This document shows positions 55,142 to 64,000 of a stretch of 64,000 nucleotides of DNA, piece after piece. The stretch is from NCBI RefSeq assembly GCF_001625365.1, contig NZ_LJJF01000001.1:6738501-6802500 (forward strand), written 5' to 3'. Numbering within the stretch: the stretch's first letter is position 1; the number at the start of each line of letters is the position of its first letter. Under the pieces are notes generated by a model that worked only from the letters and a program-made list of their open reading frames with translations, did no database searches and was not told the DNA's origin. The stretch comes from Streptomyces sp. MJM8645. Its GTDB lineage: Bacteria > Actinomycetota > Actinomycetes > Streptomycetales > Streptomycetaceae. Made by a program: the position numbers and the translations under genes.

Positions 55142-58100
55142 ATGGTGAGCGTTCCACGGCGACATGCGGGTGATCCCGATGTCATCGGCCAGACCGCTGC
55201 GCTGGTCGGGTTCCTGCGCGAGGTCGTACAGAGCAGCCATCAGAGGCTTCGGGACACCCGCTCGTGGAGCCCGTTCTGGTTGGCGGATCTTCCGGTGAGG
55301 GTGCCCCGGCCGTCTGACGAGGACGATCGGCCGTTGCTGATCTTGGACCATGTTCCGCAGGTGGCAGCGCCGGAGCTTCCGTCGGTGCTCGAAGGGTGGA
55401 TCGACGAGAGGCTCTGTCAGGACGCGGATGCTGTGGATCCGCCTCTGGCGGAGGAGGGCCCCTACCGGAGGTGGGTGCCGGGGGCAGACGATCGCGACCG
55501 TTGGCAGGACGGTGAAGCGACCGTTGCGAGGGAGGAGGCAGAGGAAGTCCTGCGGGCGTACGGGCCTTGGCTCGCGCGCTGGCGGCTTTGGGCCGAACGC
55601 GAGCGGGTGGAGAGGTCGCAGCGGGAGCTCTACGAGAGGGTCTACCACTGGCACCAGCAGTTGGTGCAACAGGACGACCAGTATGAACTCGTGCTCGCGG
55701 TGGGCCTCCTGGCCTGGAGCGAGCCGAATGGCGGGGTGATTCACCGGCACGTGCTCTCGCGCCGGGTGGAGACCCAGGTGGATCGGCGGACCGCGCGGAT
55801 CACCGTGCGCCTCACGAGCAGCGGGGCGGTCCGCTTGGAGGACCGGGACTTTCTCGACACGGACGACGGATGGGTGGCGGAACGCTCTGCGGCGTTCGAC
55901 GAGGAGCTCTCCGCGAGGCCCCTCCACCTGCTGAGCGGGGAAGCGCTGGAGTGTCTCGCCCAGTGGCAGGACCTGGTGCTGCCCCGGCCAGTCGCGTTCA
56001 GTGCCAACTGGCGGCCTCCGGCGGGGCCGGAGGTGGGTGCCAGGCTGACCTTCGCACCGGCTCTCCTGATGCGGCCCAGGGACCGTAACGCGGTGCTGGG
56101 CTTCTACGACCGCATCGCCGAGAGCGTGGTGTCGGAACGCCAGGCCCCGCTCGGACTGGCGCAGTTGGTGATGTCACTGGATCCGGAGGACCGGAAGAGT
56201 TGGGGCGGAAGGCAAGCCCCCGCTCTGTTCGGTGAAGAACCGCTCTTTCCTGGCAAGACCAACGCCCAGCAGCGTTCCGTCCTCCAACGGCTGCAGCGGG
56301 ATACCGGCGTGGTGGTGCAGGGACCGCCGGGCACCGGGAAGACTCACACCATTGCGAACCTGGTCTCCGCACTGCTGGCCCAGGGACAGCGGGTCCTCGT
56401 CACCAGCGCGCGGGACCAGGCGCTGACGGTTCTCCGGGACAAGCTGCCCCCGGCCGTCCGGGACCTCTGCGTACTCCTGCTCAGCAGCACCAGTCAGGAC
56501 GGCGCGAACGAGCTCGAACGCACCATCAACGCGTTGAGCGACCAGGTGGCGATGGGTGACACCGACCAGTTGCGGGAGGAGATCCGCCGACTGACCCAGC
56601 GCCGGTACGAGGTGCGCAGCAGGATCAAACTGCTGACGGAGCAGGTGATCTCGTTGCGCGAAGCGGAGGTGTACCAGCATCCGGAGGTCGCTCCGGGCTA
56701 CGGAGGGACGCTCGCTGCGATCGTGCAGACGGTGCAGGACGAGGCGGTGCGGCTGAGCTGGATCGGGAGGCTGCCCGACCGGGCTCCGACGGCGCCTCCG
56801 CTGTCGCCGATCGAGGCGGAGGAATTGCTCGCACTCTTGAGGGAGGGGGCCGGGCAGTGGGCGGAGTCCGGCGTGTTCCAGTCGGCCGAGACCCTGCCGA
56901 CGCCTGGCCAGGTCGCGGCAGCCCTCGCCGCGAGCCAGTTGAGCACCAGCGGGCTCTCGTCGGCCGCCATCGAGGTGCGAAACGTGCTGGCCTCGTTGGA
57001 GACCTCTGCCACCGACCGGCTGACGACACTGCTCGACTCCGGTCGAAGCCGGCTGCACCGCCTGGGTGTTCCATGGGAAGCCACGCGTTGGGGAGGTACG
57101 AGCTGGGTGGTGTGTGCCCTGACGGATCGGCTCGCGCGACGCCGCCCCGATCTCTGGCAGCGCGTCACTGATGTGGCGGGTGTCCTCTCCGAGGTGGCCG
57201 GCGGTCTCGACCGGATCGGTCTGCGCACGATTGTCCTTCCGGACACACTGACGCCGGAGCGTGCCAACCGCATGGCGGCCACGATCCCTGCTCTGACGAA
57301 GTACCTCGCCGGGGGCCGCCAGTTGCGCACACGATTCGCGTCCAAGGCACAGAGGGAGGCCGACGAACTCCTGAGCACCTGTCGGGTGGACGGGAAGGCG
57401 CCGACCACCGAGGACGATCTGAGTGCTGTCTTGGCGTACTTGCAGGCCTACACGGCACTCGTGGCTGTGGCCGGCCGCTGGGAACAGGTGGATGCGGCCC
57501 TCGCGGAGGCGCCGTTGGAGGTGCGGCTGGCTGCGATGCGTGAGCGGTACCGACACCTCGTCGAGGTCGACGAGTTCGGCCGGATTCGCGAGCAGGTCGA
57601 CGAACTCCTCGTGCGTCATGGCGTCTACCTCGACCTGACCCGCCCGCAGGCATGGCAGGACTTCACCGAGGCCGTGTCGGCGCTGGCCGGGCGGCAGCGC
57701 GCGGAAGCGGCGTCGGCGAGGATCGAGCGGTGGGACCGGCTGCTGCGCGGCGTGGACGACGGTGCGGCGCCGCCGGTCGAAGCCCTCGGCATGGCCCGGG
57801 CCCTGGCCGACCGCGACGTGGACCGGTACACGAAGGAACTCGAAGCGCTCGCTGCGGCGCAGCGGCGGGACCACCGGCGGCGGCGTTGCGCTGAGCTGCT
57901 GGAAGGCTTGCGGGCTGCGTCGCCCGCCCTCGCGGGCCGACTAGAAGCCGAGGCCGAGAACCCGGCCTGGGACGAGCGGTTCGGCCGGTTCGGGGAGGCG
58001 TGGGCGTGGGCGAGGGCGTGCCGGTTCATCGACGACGAACGCGCCCCCGGCCGGGAGCAACGTCTCGACGGTGAGCTGAGCGAGCACGAGGCCAAGCTGG

Positions 58101-59767
58101 AGGAGCTGACGGGGGATCTCGCCGCCGCTCACGGCAGGCTCCATTGCCTGGTCCGGATGACTCCGGAACAGCGTTCGGCTCTGCAGGCCTACCGCACTCA
58201 CATGGCTTCGTACGGCAAGGGCAAGGGCAAGAACGCGTCCCAGTTCAAGGCGGCCGCCCGCAGCGCGATGAACATCGCTCAGGGCGCCGTGCCGGCCTGG
58301 GTGATGCCCATCGGGCGGGTGGCCGAGATGATCCAGCCGAGGCAGGACGCCTTCGACGTGGTGATCGTTGATGAGGCCAGCCAGGCCGGTATGGACGCGC
58401 TCTTCCTGCTCTGGCTCGCGCCGCGCATCATCGTGGTCGGTGACGACAAGCAGTGCACGCCCCCGGTCACCGGATACGGCCGCACCCAGCAGATCCAGGA
58501 CCGGCTGACCGCGCACCTTCCGGAAGTTCCTGCCCACCTGCGTCAGCTCTACATGCCCCACTCCAACCTGTACCAGCTGCTGTCGGCACTCTTCCCGTCC
58601 ACGATCCGTCTGCAGGAGCACTTCCGCTGCATGCCCGAGATCATCGGCTGGTCGTCGGAGACCTTCTACACTCCGCCGGGTCTCATCCCCCTTCGGCAGT
58701 ACGGCGGCGAGCGGCTCGATCCGCTGCTGACCCACTACGTCGAGGACGGAGTGGCGGAAGGACGCGACAGCCGGATCCGGAACCCCAAGGAGGCCGCGGC
58801 GATCGTCGACTGCCTCGCCGAGCTGACCGCTGATCCGGCGTACGAGAACAAGACCATGGGCGTCATCGTGCTCCAGGGGACGTTCGGCCAGGTCAAGCTG
58901 CTGGAACAGTTGATCGAGCAACGCCTGCCCGCTCCGGTACGGGAACGCCATCGCATCCGGGTGGGCACCCCGGCGCAGTTCCAGGGGGACGAGCGGCACG
59001 TCATCCTGCTGTCGATGGTCGTGGACCGGGTGCGTCGCATCGCCGGGGGCATGCGGAGCGAGCAGCAGGCGTACAACGTCGCGGCCAGTCGAGCGCAGGA
59101 TCAGATGCGGCTCTTCTACTCCGTGCCGCTCGACCAGCTCAAGTCCGGCGACCTGCGGCTCAATCTGTTGGGCTACATGCAGAATCCGCCCGCAGCTCTG
59201 GCAGAGGCCGCCGATATCGGCGCCGTGCTGCCCGACGTGCGTCGCACTCCCTTCGACTCCCTCTTCGAGCAGCAGGTCTACCTGCGGTTGAAGGACCGCG
59301 GGTACCACGTGGTGCCGCAGTATCCGGCCGGTAGCAAGCGCATCGACCTCGTTGTCGTCGGCGCACGAGGGCGACTGGGTGTGGAATGCGACGGCGACTA
59401 CTACCACTCGACCCTCGACCAAATCCGGCACGACCACCAGCGTGACCGCGAACTGCAGCGCGTCGGATGGCGGTTCTGGCGCATCCGCGAGAGCGAGTTC
59501 AGGTTCGACCCGGACGAAGCCTTGGCAGGTTTGTGGCAAGAACTCGACCGCCAGGGGATCCGCCCGGCCAACTACTCCCGACCGTCCGCGCCGCCGGGAG
59601 ATGCGCAGCTGTGGGCGCCGCTCGAACTGCCGGGCGGTGCGGAGCTCCCCGACGAGGGGGCGGAAGACCACGAGCCCGAGATGTCGAAGAGCCTCGACGA
59701 CGGGGACGGAATCCACACCGGATCCGACCCCAGCCCGGAATCCGATTCGACCGAAGGAACGGCATGA
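55142..59767 (+). CDS. SF1 helicase fused to C-terminal Vsr/MTES_1575-like nuclease
   Basis: 1541 residues. An N-terminal ~370-residue region of unknown fold precedes a UPF1-like helicase: Walker A GPPGTGKT at 394-401, VIVDEASQAGMD, VVGDDKQCTPP, EHFRC, TPAQFQGDERHVILLSMV, NVAASRAQD. A long helical insertion occupies ~440-1000. The nuclease domain at ~1370-1470 has SLFEQQVYLRLKDRGY, KRIDLVVVG, LGVECDGDYYHSTL and WRFWRIRESEF. It is not a close relative of the 24899-30448 protein, since it lacks DUF4011. The GGGGAG site abuts ATG 55142, so GTG 55145 may be the real start. It overlaps the next gene by ATGA. Confidence 0.87.
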   Translation: MVSVPRRHAGDPDVIGQTAALVGFLREVVQSSHQRLRDTRSWSPFWLADLPVRVPRPSDEDDRPLLILDHVPQVAAPELPSVLEGWIDERLCQDADAVDPPLAEEGPYRRWVPGADDRDRWQDGEATVAREEAEEVLRAYGPWLARWRLWAERERVERSQRELYERVYHWHQQLVQQDDQYELVLAVGLLAWSEPNGGVIHRHVLSRRVETQVDRRTARITVRLTSSGAVRLEDRDFLDTDDGWVAERSAAFDEELSARPLHLLSGEALECLAQWQDLVLPRPVAFSANWRPPAGPEVGARLTFAPALLMRPRDRNAVLGFYDRIAESVVSERQAPLGLAQLVMSLDPEDRKSWGGRQAPALFGEEPLFPGKTNAQQRSVLQRLQRDTGVVVQGPPGTGKTHTIANLVSALLAQGQRVLVTSARDQALTVLRDKLPPAVRDLCVLLLSSTSQDGANELERTINALSDQVAMGDTDQLREEIRRLTQRRYEVRSRIKLLTEQVISLREAEVYQHPEVAPGYGGTLAAIVQTVQDEAVRLSWIGRLPDRAPTAPPLSPIEAEELLALLREGAGQWAESGVFQSAETLPTPGQVAAALAASQLSTSGLSSAAIEVRNVLASLETSATDRLTTLLDSGRSRLHRLGVPWEATRWGGTSWVVCALTDRLARRRPDLWQRVTDVAGVLSEVAGGLDRIGLRTIVLPDTLTPERANRMAATIPALTKYLAGGRQLRTRFASKAQREADELLSTCRVDGKAPTTEDDLSAVLAYLQAYTALVAVAGRWEQVDAALAEAPLEVRLAAMRERYRHLVEVDEFGRIREQVDELLVRHGVYLDLTRPQAWQDFTEAVSALAGRQRAEAASARIERWDRLLRGVDDGAAPPVEALGMARALADRDVDRYTKELEALAAAQRRDHRRRRCAELLEGLRAASPALAGRLEAEAENPAWDERFGRFGEAWAWARACRFIDDERAPGREQRLDGELSEHEAKLEELTGDLAAAHGRLHCLVRMTPEQRSALQAYRTHMASYGKGKGKNASQFKAAARSAMNIAQGAVPAWVMPIGRVAEMIQPRQDAFDVVIVDEASQAGMDALFLLWLAPRIIVVGDDKQCTPPVTGYGRTQQIQDRLTAHLPEVPAHLRQLYMPHSNLYQLLSALFPSTIRLQEHFRCMPEIIGWSSETFYTPPGLIPLRQYGGERLDPLLTHYVEDGVAEGRDSRIRNPKEAAAIVDCLAELTADPAYENKTMGVIVLQGTFGQVKLLEQLIEQRLPAPVRERHRIRVGTPAQFQGDERHVILLSMVVDRVRRIAGGMRSEQQAYNVAASRAQDQMRLFYSVPLDQLKSGDLRLNLLGYMQNPPAALAEAADIGAVLPDVRRTPFDSLFEQQVYLRLKDRGYHVVPQYPAGSKRIDLVVVGARGRLGVECDGDYYHSTLDQIRHDHQRDRELQRVGWRFWRIRESEFRFDPDEALAGLWQELDRQGIRPANYSRPSAPPGDAQLWAPLELPGGAELPDEGAEDHEPEMSKSLDDGDGIHTGSDPSPESDSTEGTA

Positions 59768-60621
59768 GCCAGTCCCAGTCCCAGACCCGGCAGCACGACC
59801 TCACACTCGACGAGAACACCCTCACGGAGCTCGCACGCGTCGTCGCGGGCGACGATGACCTCTACTACCGCCGTGGGTTTGAGATCGCGGGCTTCCTCAA
59901 GCGGGCCGGTTGGCACGGCCTCCCTGAGTACGACGGCCAGTACCGCAGGGACTGGGCGACCGAACTGCTGTTGGAACGACGGGACCAGCCGGGGGAGATC
60001 GAGAAGGTATTGCTCAGGCTGGCAGACCCCCGCGAGTACCTCGATGAGCCCGGCCTGCTCGCCGACGTCGTGGCGGCGGTCAACTCCTTCCTCATTCACG
60101 AGGGGTACCGGCTGGAGAACCCCGGCGGCAGCGCCCGGCTCGTTCCCTGCGACCCGGCGTTGGCGCATCCGACGCACTACGGGGCCGCCGAGCTCAAGGT
60201 CGTGATGTCTGACCTCATCGCGGACGAGGCCATGGCCGATCTCCTCCAGTGGCGGCTGGACGAGGCCCGGACGTGTTATGCCAACGGTGCCCACGTCGCG
60301 GCGATCATCATGCTCGGCTCCCTGTTGGAGGGTGTGCTGCTTCGGACCGTGGTGGAACGCGACCCCTCCCTACTGGGTCGGGACTCCGAGGACAGCGTCA
60401 ACCTGGACAAGTTGATCAAAGCCTGCCACCGGGCGGGGTGGATCGGGGCGGATGCCGAGAAGTTCAGCCACGAACTGCGCAAGTACCGAAACTTCGTCCA
60501 CCCCAAGGCGGAGTCCCGCGAGAGCCACCGGCCGGACCGCGACACCCTGAGCATCTGCTGGCAGGTGGTTAACGCCGCCCTGAACGACCTCGATGAGACG
60601 CACCCAGGCCGTGCGCGATAG
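59764..60621 (+). CDS. HEPN-like protein coupled to helicase-nuclease
   Basis: 285 residues. The N-terminal ~65 residues form a small alpha/beta segment (LYYRRGFEIAGFLKRAGW). The C-terminal half has VAAIIMLGSLLEGVLLRTVV, then KLIKACHRAGWI and the motif LRKYRNFVHP, an R-(x6)-H or R-(x3)-H pattern typical of HEPN RNase-fold proteins of the abortive-infection group. If active it would cut RNA as a suicide effector; some HEPN proteins only bind. ATG 59764 overlaps the helicase stop, arguing for a shared complex or strict stoichiometry. Confidence 0.7.
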   Translation: MSQSQSQTRQHDLTLDENTLTELARVVAGDDDLYYRRGFEIAGFLKRAGWHGLPEYDGQYRRDWATELLLERRDQPGEIEKVLLRLADPREYLDEPGLLADVVAAVNSFLIHEGYRLENPGGSARLVPCDPALAHPTHYGAAELKVVMSDLIADEAMADLLQWRLDEARTCYANGAHVAAIIMLGSLLEGVLLRTVVERDPSLLGRDSEDSVNLDKLIKACHRAGWIGADAEKFSHELRKYRNFVHPKAESRESHRPDRDTLSICWQVVNAALNDLDETHPGRAR

Positions 60622-60684
60622 CCGTACCGGAGACCGACCGACACCGAGCAGCGGGAACCGCAACCTACTGAAGGAGAGACCCTG

Positions 60685-62031
60685 GTGAAGAAGGCAGCTG
60701 CCGTACTGAAGGACCTCGCCCAGCCGTGGAACGTGTCGATCCACTCGACCTCCGGCCTGGCCGGGAGCGTCGCGGAGGTGTCCGAGTTGGACGACAAGGG
60801 ACGGCGCGAGAAGAACCAGGAGCTGCTGCGGCGAAAGCCGGGGCTGGGCGCCGTGCCCGTCCGCGACCGCGGTCAGTCGATCGAGCTCGCCCCGTGGAAG
60901 CTGCTGCACACGCTCGGCCGGGCCAACGTCCTGGCGCGGCAGGGAGCGGGCCGGGGGCTGGCCGAACACTGGGCGAGCCTCAAGTACTGCCAGGCGCTGG
61001 CTGGCAACCACGGGAGTTTCATGACGCTGTCCGACGAGGGCCGCAATCCGATGCGCCACTACAAGGCCGTCCAGTCGGGGGAGCTGGGGATCGGGTTCGC
61101 CCTGGCCGTCGCCCAGGAAGTCCTCAGGCGGCGGTACCCGGACCACTCGGTCTCCGTCATCGATGCTGAGATCGCTCTCCGGGCGGGGTGGACGTTGACC
61201 GGCAAGGAGGACTCGTCCCATCGGGCAGCCAAGCGTCCGCATTTCTTCCTGGAGGTATGGAAGCCCGGCGAGCCCTCCAAGGTCGTGCTCGTTGCCTGCA
61301 AGGGCCGGCACGGCAAGGCGGCGCAGGTGCACGCCCAGTTGTCCACTGCGGCAGCGCACGTCGAGGCGGTGCACATCGGAAAGCCGGACGAGACGCCGGC
61401 CATGGTGTTCGGCACGGAGATCCCGGGCAAGGACCCCATCACCCTCCACCTGCTGGAGACCCCGGGGGACGGGGTGTTGCACCTCCCCGCCGGAGCCCGT
61501 GAGGTCAACCTGGACAGCCCGCCGGAGGACCATGCCGTCGTACCGGGAATCGACCTTGCGTGGGGGACCGGTGAAAAGCCCCGAGTGGTGTCCGGCTATC
61601 ACGTGCGGCCAGAGGACTACACATGGTTCCGCCGCGTCCTCGCGCACGTGGACGCGGCGGGTCTGATGGCCTTCACGGGAGGGGGCGAGCCCACTGCGCG
61701 CTATCTGTCGCAGCGCCAGGGGAAGCGCCACTTCGAGCAGTACACGCATGCGGGGACGGGCATCGTTCAGGACATCGCGTACTCCGTGCACGGCATCGAC
61801 TTCGTGGGCACCGACCACGTCTTCCGGCTGAACGGCACACGGGTGGAGGCATTCTCCGGGATCGCGAGGGACCTCTTCAAGGACCTCGCAGCCGGCCGGG
61901 TCGAGCAGTACCGGTACAAGGCCCATGCGCTGCGCTCGGAATGGCCCGAGGAGGCGTGGGACACCAAGTGGGGCGGGCCTGTCTCACTGAGCCAGGACGG
62001 TTCGGTCATGGCCATCAGGGTCCTGCGCTGA
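60685..62031 (+). CDS. Uncharacterised protein with possible PD-(D/E)XK core
   Basis: 448 residues. GTG 60685 follows AAGGAGAG. No family recognised. In the middle, VIDAEIALRAGW, then RPHFFLEVW and KVVLVACKGRHGK resemble a restriction-fold core (acidic residue, strand, A-x-K in place of E-x-K). The C-terminal ~150 residues (GYHVRPEDYTWFRRVLAHVDAAGLMAFTGGG, then IVQDIAYSVHGIDFVGTDHVF) may be the recognition part. Third gene of the helicase, HEPN and nuclease-like series, ending before a strong terminator. Confidence 0.65.
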   Translation: MKKAAAVLKDLAQPWNVSIHSTSGLAGSVAEVSELDDKGRREKNQELLRRKPGLGAVPVRDRGQSIELAPWKLLHTLGRANVLARQGAGRGLAEHWASLKYCQALAGNHGSFMTLSDEGRNPMRHYKAVQSGELGIGFALAVAQEVLRRRYPDHSVSVIDAEIALRAGWTLTGKEDSSHRAAKRPHFFLEVWKPGEPSKVVLVACKGRHGKAAQVHAQLSTAAAHVEAVHIGKPDETPAMVFGTEIPGKDPITLHLLETPGDGVLHLPAGAREVNLDSPPEDHAVVPGIDLAWGTGEKPRVVSGYHVRPEDYTWFRRVLAHVDAAGLMAFTGGGEPTARYLSQRQGKRHFEQYTHAGTGIVQDIAYSVHGIDFVGTDHVFRLNGTRVEAFSGIARDLFKDLAAGRVEQYRYKAHALRSEWPEEAWDTKWGGPVSLSQDGSVMAIRVLR

Positions 62032-62057
62032 CCGTCGGCCGGTAAGGCGCGACCCGG

Positions 62058-62096
62058 GCGGCCGCGGTGAAGGGGATTCGCCTTCACCGCGGCCGC
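62058..62096 (+). terminator. Strong hairpin terminator after helicase-HEPN operon
   Basis: A perfect 16-bp stem (62058-62073 with 62081-62096) and a 7-nt loop, 27 bases after the stop of the 448-residue gene. It makes the following SNF2 gene a separate transcription unit. Confidence 0.85.
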
Positions 62097-62207
62097 TGGG
62101 CGGCCGGGGGTGTGGTCGGGAATCCGGGGCGGTCGGCGGTGCCTGGATGGAATCATGTGGACGCCCGGAGAGGGTGCCGCAGGGTCGAGTCGGGACAGGA
62201 GCCGTAG

Positions 62208-64000
62208 GTGGGAGAGAGGCAGCGCGCCGTCCGGAAGCCCAAGGTCGTGCTGGCGGACGGGGAGCGGCTCCATGCGGTCGCCCGCGCGGTCGTCGACGAT
62301 CACCAGGGTGCTGTCGAGCACGTGCGCCAGGCCGCGGCCGGTCTGCGGGGCCAGCTGGTCCGCGACGAACTGGACGGCATTCCGGTGGCCCGGCTGAAGG
62401 ACGTCACCGAGGGGCGTCTGCGCGTCGGCGCGTTGGAGGCCGCTGGAATCAGGACCGTGCGGCAGGTGGTGGACGCCACGCCCTACACGCTCCAACTGCT
62501 GCCCGGAATCGGAGCCCAGAGCGCTCTCCAGGCCATCGCCGCCGCCGGGCAGATCGCCCGGGCAGCGGAGCAGGCCGTGGCGATCCGGCTGGACGTCGAC
62601 CACCAGGACACGGCCGGCACCGCGCTGGTCGTCGCACTCCAACGGCTGGTCGCCGCCGGGCCCGATGCGAGACGGGCCAGGGAGCTGGCGGAGCGTGTCG
62701 CCGGCGAGGCCTCCGCCCTGATCGCCGCCGCCCAGCCGGCCCGGGGCGTTGTGAGAGGCCTGTTCGCCGGGCGGCAGCGCCGGCAGGAGGCGTTCGCCGC
62801 GGTCGACCGGTTGGACGCCCTGCTCGCGGAGACGGAGAGCCGAGGAACGTCCATGCTCTTCGCCCAGGCCTCGGTGGACCTCCTCCGCCCACCGGCCACG
62901 GACATCGAGGCCTGGGCGGAGTTCGAAGTCCGCTCGGCCGAGTTCTACGGCGTCCTGGGCGAGTTCGCCGGATCCGGCTCCGACGGGCTCACCGCCTCCG
63001 AGGGCTTCCTCCCGGAGAGCCTGTCGGACCGGGTCCGGGCCGAGCCGCTGGACGACACCCGGTGCACGGTCCCGCTCCGTGGTTACCAGGCGTTCGGAGC
63101 CCGCTTCGCCCTCGCCCAGAAGCGGGTGATCATCGGCGATGAGATGGGCCTCGGGAAGACGATCCAGGCGATTGCCGCACTCGCGCATCTGCGGGCGCAC
63201 GGGAGCGCACACTTCCTCGTCGTCTGCCCGGCGAGCGTCCTCATCAACTGGATCAGGGAGATCGAGTCGCGCAGCACGTTGAGGGCGTTCCGATTCCACG
63301 GCCAGGAGCGGGAAGCCGCGCGCACCGAATGGCTCCGCAGCGGAGGTGTCGCCGTCGTGACCTTCGACGGACTGCGTCGCCTGGAGGTCCCGGAGGACGT
63401 CACGGTCGGCATGGTCGTGGTGGACGAGGCCCACTACGTCAAGAACCACAGCACGAAGCGCTCGCAGGCGGTGGCAGAGTGGACCGCCCGCGTCGACCGT
63501 GTCCTGTTCCTCACCGGCACCCCGATGGAGAACCGGGTGGAGGAGTTCCGGAACCTGGTCCGCTATCTGCAGCCTGATCTTCTGCCCGGAATCCACAGCA
63601 GTTCGGCCGCCGCAGGGCCGACGTCGTTTCGCAAGGCAGTGGCACCGGCCTACCTGCGCCGCAACCAGCGGGACGTCCTGACGGAGCTCCCCGACGTCGT
63701 TCATGTCGACGAATGGGAGGAACTGTCGGCGTCCGATCTCGTCGCCTACCGCTCGGCGGTCGCCGAGGGGAACTTCATGGCCATGCGCCGTGCCGCGTAC
63801 GCGGACCCGGAAGGGTCGGCGAAGCTGCTGCGGCTGATGGAGGTCGTCGACGAGGCTGCGGAGAACGGGTTGAAGGTCGTTGTCTTCTCGTTCTTCCGAG
63901 ATGTCCTGTGGGTCGTCCAGGACGCCCTGGGGCAGCGTGCTTTCGGCCCGATCGACGGAGGCCTGGACGCTGTCCGACGGCAGGACGTCGTGGACGAGTT
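62208..64000 (+). CDS. SNF2-family DNA-dependent ATPase, 3' end outside window
   Basis: 597 residues visible, open to the window edge. GTG 62208 has CAGGAG seven bases upstream. The N-terminal ~300 residues include a helix-hairpin-helix-like segment (TLQLLPGIGAQSALQAIAAAG) and coiled-coil-like helices. The SWI2/SNF2 core then begins: VPLRGYQAFGARFAL, Walker A GDEMGLGKTIQ, VVVDEAHYVKN (DEAH), VLFLTGTPMENR (motif III), RRNQRDVLTELPDV, and the beginning of the second RecA domain (VVVFSFFRDVL). It is a double-stranded DNA translocase, often found in defence islands as the motor of a multi-gene system; partners may lie beyond the window. Confidence 0.88.
   Translation, partial: MGERQRAVRKPKVVLADGERLHAVARAVVDDHQGAVEHVRQAAAGLRGQLVRDELDGIPVARLKDVTEGRLRVGALEAAGIRTVRQVVDATPYTLQLLPGIGAQSALQAIAAAGQIARAAEQAVAIRLDVDHQDTAGTALVVALQRLVAAGPDARRARELAERVAGEASALIAAAQPARGVVRGLFAGRQRRQEAFAAVDRLDALLAETESRGTSMLFAQASVDLLRPPATDIEAWAEFEVRSAEFYGVLGEFAGSGSDGLTASEGFLPESLSDRVRAEPLDDTRCTVPLRGYQAFGARFALAQKRVIIGDEMGLGKTIQAIAALAHLRAHGSAHFLVVCPASVLINWIREIESRSTLRAFRFHGQEREAARTEWLRSGGVAVVTFDGLRRLEVPEDVTVGMVVVDEAHYVKNHSTKRSQAVAEWTARVDRVLFLTGTPMENRVEEFRNLVRYLQPDLLPGIHSSSAAAGPTSFRKAVAPAYLRRNQRDVLTELPDVVHVDEWEELSASDLVAYRSAVAEGNFMAMRRAAYADPEGSAKLLRLMEVVDEAAENGLKVVVFSFFRDVLWVVQDALGQRAFGPIDGGLDAVRRQDVVDE

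Overview
The window is high-GC actinobacterial DNA. Codon bias, frequent GTG/TTG starts and strong GGAG ribosome sites fit Streptomyces or a close relative. It reads as an accretion zone of anti-mobile-element systems built next to the 3' end of a GH1 beta-glucosidase gene. The complete GH1 3' end lies at 1-969. Six further fragments of the same 3' end, five clear and one degenerate, recur in the same orientation at about 4973, 10819, 24606, 42609, 51104 and 52641. Five of them carry a shared ~20-bp arm beginning a(c/g)aatgacagcc that is absent from the GH1 gene itself. The pattern fits attachment sites left by repeated insertion into one gene 3' end. No integrase is visible.

Layout. (1) 1.4-4.8 kb: an ABC-three-component (ABC-3C) system with an Mrr-like nuclease effector, a small middle component and a DUF3732-type Rad50-like ATPase with a zinc hook. 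(2) 5.1-10.8 kb: IS5 and RHS debris, then a trypsin-NTPase-TPR conflict protein with its trypco2 partner, a pirin fragment and a truncated GH1 5' end. (3) 11.0-24.6 kb: an apparent eight-gene operon. It holds four genes I cannot assign to a named system (uncharacterised; Fe-S RecB/Cas4-like nuclease; uncharacterised; SF1 helicase with a one-base frameshift), followed by a complete type II Wadjet (DUF2397, DUF2398, TIGR02680 SMC-like, DUF2399 Toprim). (4) 24.9-42.0 kb: a five-gene pPIWI_RE operon (RecB-like nuclease, pPIWI_RE_Y-type endonuclease, Fe-S DinG-like helicase, pPIWI_RE, giant DUF4011 helicase with a Vsr-like nuclease domain), with a divergent Ser/Thr kinase. (5) 42.1-54.5 kb: a dead jetD fragment, then ordinary metabolic and regulatory genes (CGNR regulator, two MDR dehydrogenases, an esterase, a SpoIIE phosphatase, an old yellow enzyme, a DUF885 peptidase). 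(6) 55.1-64 kb: a helicase-Vsr fusion, a HEPN-like protein, a possible nuclease, and after a strong terminator an SNF2 ATPase that runs off the window.

The most striking structure is the border. jetD 3' ends, one intact and two truncated, sit directly on the attachment-like arm at three separate repeats. This suggests that one family of Wadjet-carrying elements inserted repeatedly and that their interiors were later deleted or replaced. The GH1 fragment at 10137 ends abruptly, and the expected GH1 3' end and terminator follow about 0.3 kb later, which looks like a deletion scar of such an element. Most modules pair a P-loop motor with a nuclease, so the region probably acts on invading DNA, transcripts or R-loops by several independent routes.
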